The position numbers and the translations under genes are program-made. A stretch of DNA of 64,000 nucleotides, from the NCBI GenBank assembly GCA_028023455.1, contig JAQFVV010000031.1:9722093-9786092 (forward strand), read 5' to 3'. Under the pieces are notes generated by a model. The model was not told the DNA's origin and did not search any database. It saw only the letters and a list, made by a program, of their open reading frames with translations. This document shows, one piece after another, positions 1-12,018 of the stretch. Each line of letters opens with the position of its first letter. Position 1 is the stretch's first letter. Source of the stretch: Epiperipatus broadwayi. Taxonomy: Eukaryota; Onychophora; Udeonychophora; Euonychophora; Peripatidae.

Positions 1-1539
1 TACATCCACAGGAATATGTTTGCTTCACAGATATAAGTTGGGCAAAGTATTTTAGTAAATCTGCCAAATCATCTTCCTCATTTGTAAGCATAATTTATCG
101 GTTAGATTGATAAATGGTAGCAGGACATTCTATTCAAGTACTTCATGATAATTAACTGTTGGTTGATTATTATCTACCGGAGTGTAAGTTTACATTTTCA
201 TTTTAATTAATGATTACATTATAGCTAAATCATACAGACATCATATTATTTATTATATGATTATAAGTTTACAGTAGGAAGTTATTGAATCTGGAAATGA
301 CGTTCAATATTTCATAAGTTAATGCTGAATTTAATAATTGTCTCAATATTCATTATATTAGATTGAAATAAGGTATGATTAGGTTTTTAAATACTGTACC
401 TGGGAGATGTATTGAAGAAAGTCTATTGAACCATCATTTAATTATTTTATTTGTTTATTTATGTTTTATTTAAAATATTGAAATTAACTATTTATTGTTC
501 ATAAAGTTTGTAAATAAAAGTTGATTTATAATTAAACTTACTGTGCCGTTGCTATGTGTCATTCATAACATCAGAAATCATAAACTTTGGATAGAGCATA
601 CATTATAGAGCATACATTGAATTACATATTATTGTCTACATGATATAAGAATTTATTAATATTTTGAGAAAACATTAAGATGCTTTTCGTCTTTGGTAGT
701 ATATGATTGGTAAGGTACAATAAAATCCCATTTACCTTTTCCATCATTGTGGCTTTGCGTATTTGATTCTAGTATAAAATACAAATTAATTATTAAACTT
801 GTGAACAGATTTATTCAATAATGATATGATTAAATATATTTACTTAACATTTTTAAATTTTCATTCGTCAATACAATAAGAGTCTCAATGATATATTAAA
901 TTATAAAAGAACCCAATTATTCATGTTTATTAATTGCAAAGCTTTACCTGGACTAGCATCTGTCTTAGAAATCATATAGATGATTTAAAATTTCATAATT
1001 TTATGTGGTTCCACAAATTACGCTATCTTGTATATGGTCGGCCATAGGGTCGCATACCATAAAAATCGCAAATTGAGGTTTAAAAGTGATAAAATTGCAC
1101 TTATAATTTGTTTAATATGTTTTATAATAATACTATGATAGGTCTTCGCGGTATACCCTGGCTGCGATCAAATAAATTATAAAAAGTTAGGTTAATTCAT
1201 TAATTTTGTCTGTAGTAAATTGCCCCAGATGTTGATTGTGGTCTTTTGTGCATAAAATAAATAGTATGATATGCTTTTGGATATAGCTCTTAATAGCTGA
1301 TAATGTGCAATGAGAGTTGATCAGTGACCAAGGTTGTAATTCCTAGTGCACTTACGTTACGTAGTTGAGATTACACAATTTACGGTTACAATTTATAGTG
1401 CCGCAACAAGTACGGCATGATGATGGGTAGTTGGAGGGGTGATGGAAGGTTGGTTACCACCTTTGTGAGCCATCAGGGTGGACGGCTCCGGGGATTTTGG
1501 TTACAATATATATATGTTAAAACGAAGATTTGCACAGGT
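1..1539. other. AT-rich DNA, no gene recognised
   Basis: I see no credible coding exon, tRNA or complete repeat here. About 1395-1500 is noticeably richer in G than its surroundings but matches nothing I recognise. Confidence 0.5.
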
Positions 1540-1757
1540 TAAATATATAAAATACATATTTTGCGGGTTCATCCGTGTTAAAAACTTTTAATATTAATAT
1601 ACTGACATTTTGACTTGGTCACACAAGCCATCCACAGAGTTATAAAAGGTAGAAAGACAATTGTAGAGGCGCTACAATCACTGATTTGAATAAAATGTTA
1701 AAATTCCACCAATAGCAAAAAATTTTAAATTTAGGAATGTTTTTTAAAAAAATCTTT

Positions 1758-1967
1758 TCAAATAGGAGGAAGTTTACATGTATCATCTCGCTTATTAATA
1801 CAATCTGGCCTTTTAAGTATCTCAATGGCTTCTCTAATTTTGCATTGGTAGAGATTATCACATCTGGATATGATCCTGGTATTAGAAAAATCAATAAGCG
1901 AGATGATACATGTAAACTTCCTCCTATTTGGAAAGATTTTTTTAAAAAACATTCCTAAATTTAACAT
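1758..1967 (-). pseudogene. Remnant C-terminus of a Penelope-like GIY-YIG endonuclease
   Basis: The minus-strand frame contains the stretches KIREAIEILKRP (about 1841-1803) and INKRDDTCKLPPI (about 1799-1761). From memory of the family, the end of Penelope-like polyproteins often has an EAI-x-I block followed by N-[RK]-D and a small hydrophobic/Trp motif. No GIY, YIG or reverse transcriptase motif is present, so this is only the last 30-50 residues of a protein that is normally far longer. The final residues recur on the plus strand in the opposite arm (about 1890-1955), where the frame continues through PPIWKDFF. The EAI block exists only once, so the minus-strand copy extends further. It cannot be functional. 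Confidence 0.5.
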
Positions 1968-2042
1968 TTTTTGCTATTGGTGGAATTTTAACATTTTATT
2001 CAAATCAGTGATTGTAGCACCTCTACAACCATCTTTCTACCT

Positions 2043-2100
2043 TTTATAACTCTGTGGATGGCTTGTGTGACCAAGTCGAAACGTCAGTATATTAATATTA
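2043..2100 (+). ncRNA. Relic hammerhead ribozyme in the Penelope-like arm
   Basis: GAAACGUC (2078-2085) is preceded by a possible stem II, GGCUUG pairing with CAAGUC. AGUATA after the cleavage site can pair with UATAACT before the core, with one bulged A. The CUGANGA box is not intact (CUGUGGAU). The left arm has the same element on the minus strand near 1590-1650, further decayed. Position and GAAAC-GUC with a minimal stem III fit Penelope-type hammerheads. Confidence 0.4.
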
Positions 2101-2154
2101 AAAGTTTTTAACACGGATGAACCCGCAAAATATGTATTTTATATATATATATAT

Positions 2155-2640
2155 ACAAAACAAAGAAAACTCCATATAGTAGTGCCTCCTGTGCTAAACA
2201 GAGTAATCAATGGATGCCAGAAGGCTTGTGCATAAAATCCCTATCTAATGGCTTGTGGCCTTCGTCAGTGAGGAGCTTTGGATCTGAGAGCACTGCATCT
2301 AGATCTTAGGATCTAATGCAACCCTCTAGCAACCACCTTTTATCTTTACTTAACTACAAAACTATGAGCATGAAATTGAAAACACAAAAAATATTTTCAA
2401 TCTAAGCTTAATAGCTTATATAGTCATATGGGTCTGAACTCAGTTCAGCACCCATACATTTTGTTGTCTTTGGCTCTTTAACAACCATAGCCACCACTAC
2501 CCTATTAGGCAGGTTTGGTGTCAAACCAGCAAGTATCACATGATCACATCTCCAATACTAGCACATAATTGTTTATAAACAAAGCAAAGCAAAACTCCAT
2601 GTAGTAGTGCCACCTGTGATACCTGTGATATATATATATA
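2155..2640 (+). mobile_element. R1 repeat copy, degenerate, ribozyme deleted
   Basis: This copy runs through most of the 466-bp R1 consensus and restarts near 2570, the tandem signature of the family. The stretch holding GAAAC, stem III and half of stem I is deleted at about 2250, so the ribozyme on the minus strand cannot fold. Simple TA repeats flank the copy and hide any target duplication. Confidence 0.7.
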
Positions 2641-5212
2641 ATCATATCGATTTTATAGAAGAACCTTATTTAAAAATTTTATATTTTTAATATTATGTGA
2701 ATGGACTGGTCCTTCAAGCAGAGGGGAGAATACCATCAATAGCAGAGCCATCAATGATACCCATGGTCAGACTGAGCTATTCAAAGCATAACATGATCAC
2801 ATTTCCAGACTGTGGCCCACCTTGATTGCTAGATGCAAACCCCCACCATCCCAAACATTTTATTTGTTTAGAGGTAAACTTTAGATGCCAGTTAATTACA
2901 AGAAGTAATTAACATGCTTGGATGGTAGGCTCATAATCCAGTACTTGAAATATCCCATGACTAGCTCACACTGTCTCAGGGACCAGAATATTTACTTAAT
3001 ACATAAAATAACTTTACAGTAATTTTACTGGTGAGACAGTGACAAGAGAGAAAGAGAAAATAGACAAAATAACAACTAAGCAAACATTAATATTTAATTA
3101 TTTATACACACATATTTCATATAATATAAAACAACACAAATAAATTTTACATAAAAATATAAATGACTTTAGGCTATAGTTATAATGGTCCATTAATTAA
3201 AGTTCATTCATTTGAAATAAACTCTAGACTGTGATCAGAATATATTTTAAAATATCTTTACCTAGGTTTTCATGATTGTCAGTTTCCAACTGTTAGGCTT
3301 TTTGGCTTTCATCAATGGTTCTAGGATTTTTCTTCCATTCCTTGTGTTGACTATGAGAGAGAGAGTTTGCAGTAGCATTTATTTACAATCTAGGCATTGT
3401 TCCAGGTCGGCTGCAGTTGATTTTCTTTTTGTTGAGAGTTTTTGGAGCCTGAAATCCAACTGAATATTCTAAAGTTGTCTAGCAATGCACATTGCTAGAT
3501 CTGTGGCTTTTGGATGAATGTTGACCACAGTAGTAATTGACTGTCTTACTACTGTGTTTATAGTTTCTGAATATCTGGATACTCTGGTTGTTTGAATTCT
3601 GTATTTTGTTCAAACTGAATAATAATAATCCGAATTGATGAATGATCTAGCAAATTGCAGGCCGACTGATGACTAATAACCGTTATTAGTGACATTTATG
3701 AAAGAAATTAAGTAAATGTGGATTGGATATATTGCTAGAAGAAATGATAATACATGAAAGGTTGTACTCTCGTAATGGACACCAAAAGATTGTAAATGAC
3801 TATAAAAAGTCAATATATGAAATATAAGACGAAATGAAGTTTCTTAACCGGATATACAAAAGAGAGAAAATAGATTAAACTTGCAGCGGATTTATAATGA
3901 TTGAAAACGATGGTGATGATGTTATTGTTGAAAATTTTGGTATGCAATATCTTGAGGAAATGTAATATGGAAAATAATTACACGCAAAAGCATATACGAG
4001 AAACGCTTAAAATCTGAATAAAATGCACTAGGCAAAAATTGCTAACTTTCAAATGTTTGTGAATAGTTCCATATTGTTGTTAATGACTTTTTTTTTTTAA
4101 TTGGAATTGTCGTATTTCTGATTTACGTTAATGTTTCTATTTTGTTATTTTTTATATACTTCGTATAAAATAAATATAAGACATTTTAAAAACTCATTCA
4201 ATACATGTTACTTAATTCTAAAAAGGTTGTTTTCAAATATATAATTCCAGTGTTATTATTATGATTATTAATGCGAAGACGTGAACAGTTCATTAAATAG
4301 TCATTAAAAAAATAATTGGAAAATTTAATATTGTTTTTGTGTGGCCATTATTTCAATTTCAATAGACTCATTTATAGAAAGCTGTGTAATATTAAGTGTA
4401 TTTTCATAGTTATTGTGAAGCCATCAACAGAAAAACTTGTTTGTGAGCGTGCCATTGCATTGAAATGAAGATCATTTAATTTGAATGAAGAAAATTAATT
4501 TCCTGGATGATTTTTTTTTTATATATATAATTTTAAAAGTTAATTCATTATGCGAGTTTAAATTAAATAATCATAAATTGCAATATATATATATATACAC
4601 ACACGAGTGTATGTGTGCGATTTCTCGCTAATATAACATATTAATGTTTTGACTAAGTCACAACAATACTACAATCAATAGCTGATGGGAATTGATCGAG
4701 ATATCTTAAATATATGGTCATATCTTTTACACGTGCAAAAATTCATATAAAGTTGTATTTAACATATAACGTGTAACTTTGGTTAGTCATATTTAGAAAT
4801 TACCATTTTCTCCATAGTTGTTGAGTTGAAAATCAAAATATGACTCACAAATATAGTTAGAATATACTTGATACACGTAATTGCTAAAAATGTACTATAA
4901 TTCCCTAATAATAGCAGTGGAAAGGTAGAAAGTAATAGTGATATTTAACTTAAACATTTTGTTCTCGTTTTAAAATATAGGTTCATGGAAAAAAAAATTT
5001 GCCTGATTAGGCTTTTCAAGGCCTGACAGAAAGATAACCACTTATAGCTATGATGAATGCTATGATTTGACTTTGGTATAGTTGTTTCCTCTAAAACTTA
5101 TCTTGCAGGGAAGAAAAGGCATTCTTTTAACATTTTGGGAAGATAAATTATTGTAGGAAATGAAACTTCCGTTATTTGATTCAATGTAGAGTATGATATC
5201 TTATTTTTGTGA
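2641..5212. other. No gene recognised
   Basis: AT-rich DNA with short open frames only. 2700-2960 is less AT-rich and may be an old repeat. A TA microsatellite lies near 4580-4600. Confidence 0.5.
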
Positions 5213-5385
5213 ATATCTAAATCCTAAACATCACATGATCACTATCTCATACTAGCACAATAATTGTTATTAAACAATTCAAAACAAAACAACACTCTCC
5301 ATATAGTAGTGCCATCTTGTGCTAACAAGAGCAATCAATGGATGCCAGAAGGCTTGTGCATAAAATCCCTATCTAGTGCCTACTC

Positions 5386-5444
5386 ATCCAATATCCCCAG
5401 ACTAGTTTCTGGCTTGTGGCCTTCATCAGTGAGGAGCCTTGGAT
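5386..5444 (-). ncRNA. Hammerhead ribozyme, R1 unit 1
   Basis: Read on the minus strand: ATCCAA, GGC, TCCTCA, CUGAUGA, a 13-nt stem II segment with GGC/GCC around CACAA, GAAAC-UA-GUC, UGGGGA, UA, UUGGAU. Stem I is two 6-bp helices (one G-U) around an asymmetric internal loop. Stem III is minimal (A-U, C-G), and its ACUAGU palindrome would let two units pair. Predicted cleavage is after C at 5400. An A-A apposition sits next to the core in stem II, which may weaken it. Confidence 0.75.
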
Positions 5445-5851
5445 CTGAGAGCACTGCACCTAGATCTTAGGATCTAATGCAACCCTCCAGCACCCACCTT
5501 TTAACTCTATTTAACTACAAAACTATGAGAATGAAATTGAAAACACTATTAATATTTTCAATCCAAGCTCAATAGCTTATATAGTCATATGGGTCTGAAC
5601 TCAATTCAGTACCCATACATTTTGGTGTCTTTGGCTCTTTAACAACCATAGCCACCACTATCCTATTAGGCAGGATTGGTGTTAAACCACTAAACATCAC
5701 ATGATCACTATCTCATACTAGCACAATAATTGTTATTAAACAATTCAAAACAAAACAACACTCTCCATATAGTAGTGCCATCTTGTGCTAACAAGAGCAA
5801 TCAATGGATGCCAGAAGGCTTGTGCATAAAATCCCTATCTAGTGCCTACTC

Positions 5852-5910
5852 ATCCAATATCCCCAGACTAGTTTCTGGCTTGTGGCCTTCATCAGTGAGG
5901 AGCCTTGGAT
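5852..5910 (-). ncRNA. Hammerhead ribozyme, R1 unit 2
   Basis: This is the same motif exactly 466 bp downstream of unit 1, with predicted cleavage after C at 5866. A cut at both sites in a transcript of the tandem would release a 466-nt linear monomer. Confidence 0.75.
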
Positions 5911-6296
5911 CTGAGAGCACTGCACCTAGATCTTAAGATTGGTGTTACAAGACACAAGATGCTCACTACTATATGGAGAGTGTTGTTTTGTTTTGAATTG
6001 TTTAATAACAATTATTGTGCTAGTATGAGATAGTGATCATGTGATGTTTAGTGGTTTAACACCAATCCTGCCTAATAGGATAGTGGTGGCTATGGTTGTT
6101 AAAGAGCCAAAGACACCAAAATGTATGGGTACTGAATTGAGTTCAGACCCATATGACTATATAAGCTATTGAGCTTGGATTGAAAATATTAATAGTGTTT
6201 TCAATTTCATTCTCATAGTTTTGTAGTTAAATAGAGTTAAAAGGTGGGTGCTGGAGGGTTGCATTAGATCCTAAGATCTAGGTGCAGTGCTCTCAG

Positions 6297-6355
6297 ATCC
6301 AAGGCTCCTCACTGATGAAGGCCACAAGCCAGAAACTAGTCTGGGGATATTGGAT
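6297..6355 (+). ncRNA. Hammerhead ribozyme, R1 unit 3 (inverted half)
   Basis: Same core as units 1 and 2, now on the plus strand: CUGAUGA at 6312-6318, GAAAC at 6332-6336, predicted cleavage after C 6341. Stem I (ATCCAA/TTGGAT outer, TCCTCA/TGGGGA inner) is complete. Confidence 0.75.
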
Positions 6356-6762
6356 GAGTAGGCACTAGATAGGGATTTTATGCACAAGCCTTCTGGCATC
6401 CATTGATTGCTCTTGTTAGCACAAGATGGCACTACTATATGGAGAGTGTTGTTTTGTTTTGAATTGTTTAATAACAATTATTGTGCTAGTATGAGATAGT
6501 GATCATGTGATGTTTAGTGGTTTAACACCAATCCTGCCTAATAGGATAGTGGTGGCTATGGTTGTTAAAGAGTCAAAGACACCAAAATGTATGGGTACTG
6601 AATTGAGTTCAGACCCATATGACTATATAAGCTATTGAGCTTGGATTGAAAATATTAATAGTGTTTTCAATTTCATTCTCATAGTTTTGTAGTTAAATAG
6701 AGTTAAAAGGTGGGTGCTGGAGGGTTGCATTAGATCCTAAGATCTAGGTGCAGTGCTCTCAG

Positions 6763-6821
6763 ATCCAAGGCTCCTCACTGATGAAGGCCACAAGCCAGAA
6801 ACTAGTCTGGGGATATTGGAT
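6763..6821 (+). ncRNA. Hammerhead ribozyme, R1 unit 4 (inverted half)
   Basis: Identical motif 466 bp after unit 3, predicted cleavage after C 6807. Confidence 0.75.
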
Positions 6822-6948
6822 GAGTAGGCACTAGATAGGGATTTTATGCACAAGCCTTCTGGCATCCATTGATTGCTCTTGTTAGCACAAGATGGCACTA
6901 CTATATGGAGAGTGTTGTTTTGTTTTGAATTGTTTAATATCTAAATCC

Positions 6949-7874
6949 CTCGATTAAAGGTGAATAATATTCAATTTGGCTTAATCAATGGTATATATCA
7001 TTTTATCAATATTGCATAAGTAGATAAAAACATAACTATAACTTAAATATTAAAAATAATGGTGATTTTACTGTGAAATTAAATATATACATGATGTGAG
7101 TTGACTTTGTTTAGACAAGAGTCAGTATATTCAAAACTAATATCATCTAATGGAATTTAAAAGTCAATATGTATGAGTGCTTATGGCCTCAGCTGCTTGA
7201 CATATCATACATTAATGGAGACTAGAATTAAAATGGCAATAACATTAAAAAGTAATTTCATTTCAAATATTTTAATAGATAATGTTATGTTTATTCTTTA
7301 CATACAACTGCTAGTTTTGAATTTAGACAGCAAGTAAATGCTAAAGTTTCCAATTTATATTTTCTAGCTTATAATTTTAATGATTATAAAATTATCTTAA
7401 CTTGTTTGTTATCATCTCCTCCCACTTCATTTGAAAAATCCTAGTGAGAACTTTGACCAAATTTGCAACATTTTATTGTCACAATGAAAGCTTTATTCTA
7501 TAACACATTGATAATCTTTATGTTATTTATTACAAACATAAACTTACAAATAAAAGACATTCTAAAAATTAATATTTGAACTTTGCAAAATAGAGAAATA
7601 AAGTGGTCAACTGAAACATGTTAACAATGGAGCTCTTTGCATATTGAATCATAATATTATCTATTCATAAAAAATTATTTAATGAAATATTTCCTATTTG
7701 AATTTCATTTTCAAAATAGAAACAGATTTTACTTGGGGCATTATAAAGAAAATTATAATATGTTTTAATGGTAAAAATTGTTTTTTATTATTAAATTTTC
7801 CCAAAAAAAGTACTTTAGTCAAGCATTGTTAGATGAAAGTAATTCTCATTAACCAGTAAAACAATTTCCACTTT
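6949..7874. other. No gene recognised
   Basis: AT-rich sequence without a supported gene or repeat. Confidence 0.5.
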
Positions 7875-8054
7875 TATTGTGAATGTTTTTGTTTTTTTTT
7901 TGTTTTTTTTTTGTTTGTTTGTTTGTTTTTTTTTGTTTTTAAGTGTCATAGCATCGGCCGGGACGTGAACCTGCAACCCAAGCAACTGCCTGCAAGTGCA
8001 AGGCAGTCACGCTGACCTCTTGACCACCAATGCAAGACTATTGTGAACATTTTT
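7875..8054 (-). mobile_element. tRNA-only SINE, copy 1
   Basis: The tRNA-like part is 7951-8033 on the minus strand. It has an A box (TGGTCAAGAGG), a 7-bp acceptor pairing GCATTGG/CCGATGC, a short TATGACACTT tail and then poly(A) (seen as T tracts). Near-identical flanks of about 16 bp (7875-7890 and 8039-8054, differing at two adjacent bases) are target duplications, so it was inserted by reverse transcription. No SINE body follows the tRNA part. Confidence 0.75.
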
Positions 8055-8166
8055 ATGACTGCTCTTCTTAAAAACAAACATTTTTAAATAAAATTAAACT
8101 ATAATCAAGGTATTTTTTTTAAATAAATATTTGACAAAAAAATGTTGCATAAATTAGCTTAAATAT

Positions 8167-8369
8167 ATGCTTTTATGTAAACAGCTGACAAAAAAAATAG
8201 AAAATAAAGTAATCTGACTAACAAAGTAATCAGACTAAAAAACCTGTTATTTCATAAAAGCATTCACCTTTTTGATTTTTATGGCCTCAAATGCTTTTAT
8301 GAAATGACATGTTTTTAGTTGGACTAATTATTTTCTACTTTTTAGTTGGTTATTTACATAAAAGCATTT
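8167..8369. repeat. Palindromic MITE-like element
   Basis: Imperfect inverted arms meet near 8270. Outer parts read as a TGCTTTTATGTAAA-type motif on the left and its complement on the right. The same terminal motif ends a second palindrome at 14076-14482, so the two belong to one family. No coding capacity. Confidence 0.6.
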
Positions 8370-9415
8370 TAAAAAAAAACAATTTTTTTTATTTTTTAGT
8401 TAGATATAAAAGAATTTCAATTTAAGTACAATAATTTTCTTCATCGGTCTATTTTTATTATTTCTTGTTCTCTCCCCAAAAGAGTACCTGCTGTCAATGA
8501 CTTTAACAGTTCTATTTCTTCATTTTGATTTTGTAAATGAAAATATATAATTCTCTAACCTTTTTTTATACAATTATTATTGTTTTTACAAAATATTTAT
8601 AAAATATTATTTTAGAAGAATAATTCAGACTTTAGTCAAAAATATTTATTTTAATTAATTAATTATGAGTTAAATCAATATTAAGAAAATTTTATTCTAC
8701 AAACATATTTCCATTGGCTGAAGTTGCTATGGATTTTTCTCTCAAGGCATAAGAATGTAACTTCAAGTTCAGAATTGGAACAAGATTTTTTTCAGTATTA
8801 AAAATTCAAAACTGTGGATATCTCAACAGAAATAAACAAAAATGTGGACACACCAACAGAAACACAGACAGGTAAAATTAATATAAAAGCATTTAATAAA
8901 TTACTAAAATTTATAATTTTTATTTACAAAATAATGAAAAATGCACTCAATTTCTATGAGGCCCAATATGCTGTTGGTTTTTTGTATTATAATACAACCA
9001 ATCAGACATTGTCAGTTTTTTCAGATATATTTGTATATGATAATGACATCAGATTGTTTTTAAGCTAATAAATTTAGTTTGTTAAAAAACAATTGTGAAT
9101 TGGTAATTTAATATTGTATATAGTTAATCACAAAATTATAACGACAAGTCAAGAGCAATACCAATGCCAAAATAAGTTTGTAGTTACAGGAGAAAAATCC
9201 AATTAAAATGTTGAAAGAGGATATGTGCATTCTTAGTATTTTTTAGTCAATCATTATTACTTTCTGACAGTGGTTGGTATTATTAATCAAAATCAGTAAT
9301 CTCTACTTTGTAAATAATTAATAAATATGAGCTTTAAATATTCTTTAATTGTAGATTTTTTAATATACTTTTATAACAAAGTATGACATTTTGTAACGTT
9401 ATAATGAGAAAAAGT
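8370..9415. other. No gene recognised
   Basis: An 84-codon plus-strand frame at 8814-9068 has no motif I recognise, and its length is within chance for AT-rich DNA. I do not call it a gene. Confidence 0.45.
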
Positions 9416-9419
9416 TTAT

Positions 9420-9640
9420 GCACAGAGGCAAAACTCTATAGAGTAGTGCCATTCAGTGCAAGCCAGTATAATCAATGGATGCAGGAAGGTTTGTGCATAA
9501 ATCCCTATCCCTAGTGCCTACTCATCCAATATACCTAGCTTGTGACTTTCATCAGTGAGGAATCTTGGATATGAGGTTTGTGTATGCATAAAGAATGATG
9601 ATCGTGTGATGTTTTGAATAATGATGCAAAAATCCAAAGA
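9420..9640. mobile_element. R1 repeat fragment, degenerate
   Basis: Plus-oriented R1 sequence from about 9432 to 9575 is joined to a short inverted piece of the R1 end (CGTGTGATGTTTTG near 9610). The GAAAC and stem III part of the ribozyme is deleted, although CUGAUGA and part of stem I remain on the minus strand. Confidence 0.65.
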
Positions 9641-11822
9641 CATGGGATATACTGATTTCTTTAAGGCTGCATGTTCTCATTGGATTTCTAGGTTATTTGA
9701 AAATGTGATAGTGATATTTGGCAATGTAAAATTTTAAGAATGTTTTTATATATATTTAGAGAAAGTAAAAAATCTCAATAATTATGTTAAAATTATATTG
9801 TTGTTCATGAAAATGTATAGTCATAGATGAATGGTTACCAGATATTCCGTTCACTGACAAGGTGTAAAAAGCATTATTAGTTTTGTGCCAATCAAATGCA
9901 ATAAAAGTGTCTCACGGGGTCATTTGACTGAATTAATTCAGAAGATCTATGATAGTTTGAAAATAACTTTGTTTCAGAAGCTAATTTATATTAAGAGACT
10001 TTTTATAATAGTCTGAAACAACATTTTACTACTGTAGGGATAAATCTGATTAATAAAAACAGATATTAAACATAACTCCAAACAACAGTAGTCTCACAAA
10101 AATCATTAAAATATCATTTATGTTGGATGTTGATGTTTACGAATCCATAAAAGTAATGACAAAAGTAGGAAATCCATCTAATTGTTTAAATTCACAATAT
10201 GCTAATTAGTTAACTATTCTTTTTAATCTCAAGTATAGGCGATTAAAAATTCAAGTACTTTTCATCCAGATATTAGAGTAGGGAAAGGGGTCTGCAAAAT
10301 ACTTTAGCTTGGTTGGCTGTGAGATTTGAGATTTGAATAAATGTAAATATGTTGAAAGTAGATATGAAAGTATATTATGTATGATAAGCTTGAACATAGA
10401 TTTTAGTGATTCGCTGCTGCTTTAATAAATTTAAAATATAGTGAATTTAATCATGGAGATATAACTACTTCATTTAAATTAGTTGTATAGTAAATGAATG
10501 AATGGGAGATAATGAACTTCCTATCAAAGTAAGCACTGGAAATATTTTATTTAAGGATGTATCATTTTGAAAAGATGTTACTAGCATAAGACCAATCAGT
10601 ATGTTGTGAAAAGGGGATAAAGCAGGATAGAAAAAAATATGGGAAAAACATAAGATGGGGAATGAGAAAGGAAGGTAAGTTGGGTAACAGCTTTCTCTGT
10701 GCATAATGGCTGGGATTCCTGTTTTCGATAAAGGAGAAGCCGTGGAGCATCACACGTTTATTTGCTGAGTGTTATAATATTAAAACTATTACTATAGATG
10801 ATCCACATTATGAAGCGTAATCAACTTTTTTAAAATATATACTTTACTGTGAACTTCAGCACCTTGATAGAAACAGCTGGAGAATTAGACGATAAAAGTC
10901 TTCTATTTACTCATTAATAGAATTGATAAACTCTAAGCCAGAACTTAAGGTGAATAAAACTACTGGAAGAAATTCTATTAAAAAAATAGATTTACATGAA
11001 ATAAATCCGATTAAAAAATAGTTTTATATTGTTGAAGAAAAATGCTAAGCAATACAAAAATTATTTTCTCTAACAAAGAAATTGAAGAATTATCAGACAG
11101 TATTAAAACAAATAAGTTGATACAGAAATACAGTGAGATTTTACCAGAAATAAAGAATAATTCAAATGTAGAACAAGTCCAGTTTTCGGGGGGGGGGGGG
11201 GGACAAGGAAACAGAATGAAACTGACAACACTTGTGTCTAGAAAATTCAGATTAATCAATAAAAAAATTTGAAGTGAATACAAGTAACAGCATTGTTACT
11301 AAGGAGAAAATAAGGAATTAGAAAAAAATAATCATATAAACTTCATAGAGCTAAATGATAATTTCCTGAAAATCGAAATTCATGTACAATACTTCACAAA
11401 TGTTTTACAAAGTTAAATGATTATTATAAAAAAAAATTTCATTCAATACATGTCTCCCAACACTTCAATTTTCAGTGTTGCAATTCAAATCATATGATAA
11501 TAATGAGCAACATATCTCAAATAAGCTTAATCTTAATGAGTATCTAAAAATACTTAATAATTATAATTTAATTGATACCATAAAGCATGTATGCCAACGT
11601 TTTACTTGACGCCAGCCAGTTGAGAATTTAAAAAAATTGGGGGAGACACAATTATATATTGCATTTTTCATATTACATTTATAAACATAATCCACAAACT
11701 AAAAAAAAACTGGTGTAATATGTTAAAAAATGTAAATACATTTTATTTATATTTATTTATTAAAAATTTGATAACATACATATAAATTACAATTACAGGA
11801 AAAGTATATTTTAATTATTTTA
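9641..11822. other. No gene recognised; G15 tract
   Basis: AT-rich with no supported gene. A run of 15 G lies at 11188-11202. Frames overlapping it are low-complexity shadows. Confidence 0.45.
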
Positions 11823-11823
11823 T

Positions 11824-12018
11824 TTAATGTGAAACCTGACACTGCATATCGCCTGCGAGTTTATTGTATTCTGGTATATATGATGTTATGGCTAAATTCA
11901 TGCAGTCATTCAGATATTCGATTGTAATCCTGGATTGGAATTCTGATTTTAACAAATTCATTGTTGAGAAACCACTTTCATAAAGGTAAGTTGATCCAAA
12001 TGAATATATAAGTAACAT
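11824..12018 (-). pseudogene. hAT transposase C-terminal remnant
   Basis: The minus-strand frame includes FGSTYLYESGFSTMNLLKS and ends in Cys-Gln-Val-Ser-His. It resembles the C-terminal dimerisation segment of hAT transposases related to SCAND3/GTF2IRD2-type proteins, where a YLCE-x-x-FS block precedes I-K and R-L-T positions. Only about 64 codons survive out of the 600 or so of a full transposase, and I see no BED zinc finger, catalytic block or paired terminal repeats nearby. It is a dead fragment. Family assignment is from motif recall. Confidence 0.65.

Larger units (their letters stand above)
1540..2150. mobile_element. Inverted pair of Penelope-like element 3' ends
   Basis: Two arms of about 257 bp (1540-1796 and 1893-2150) are near-perfect inverted copies around a spacer of about 96 bp. 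Both arms carry the end of a reading frame that resembles the C-terminus of the GIY-YIG endonuclease of Penelope-like retroelements, followed by non-coding 3' sequence with a relic hammerhead motif. Penelope-like elements are known for truncated, tandem and inverted partial copies, so this is probably two truncated copies joined head-to-head. The assignment rests on a short protein stretch and on structure, not on a database match. Confidence 0.6.
5213..6948. mobile_element. R1 composite: tandem units plus inverted tandem units with target duplication
   Basis: The left part (5225-5936) holds about one and a half R1 units on the plus strand. The right part (about 5953-6936) holds about two units in opposite orientation, forming a palindrome near 5945. 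The unit period is 466 bp in both halves and the units are almost identical (for example one C/T difference in the SNV-like position of the two inverted units). The 12-mer ATATCTAAATCC occurs immediately outside both ends (5213-5224 and 6937-6948), as expected for a target-site duplication of a single insertion. No long reading frame spans the unit; the identical 68-codon frames are incidental. Each unit encodes one hammerhead ribozyme on the strand opposite to its apparent direction. This is the structure of a retrozyme or non-autonomous Penelope-like element. Confidence 0.8.

Noticed and set aside
3660-3700. CUGAUGA followed by a 7-bp hairpin CUAAUAA/UUAUUAG
   Set aside because: The next bases are UGACAU, not GAAA, and no stem I or repeat context is visible, so it is probably chance.
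5264-5470. Identical 68-codon frames in R1 units
   Set aside because: They recur only because the units are near-identical; the frame overlaps the ribozyme on the other strand, and other R1 copies have lost it.
7951-8033. Functional tRNA gene
   Set aside because: The T arm does not fold properly, poly(A) and target duplications show it is a retroposed copy.
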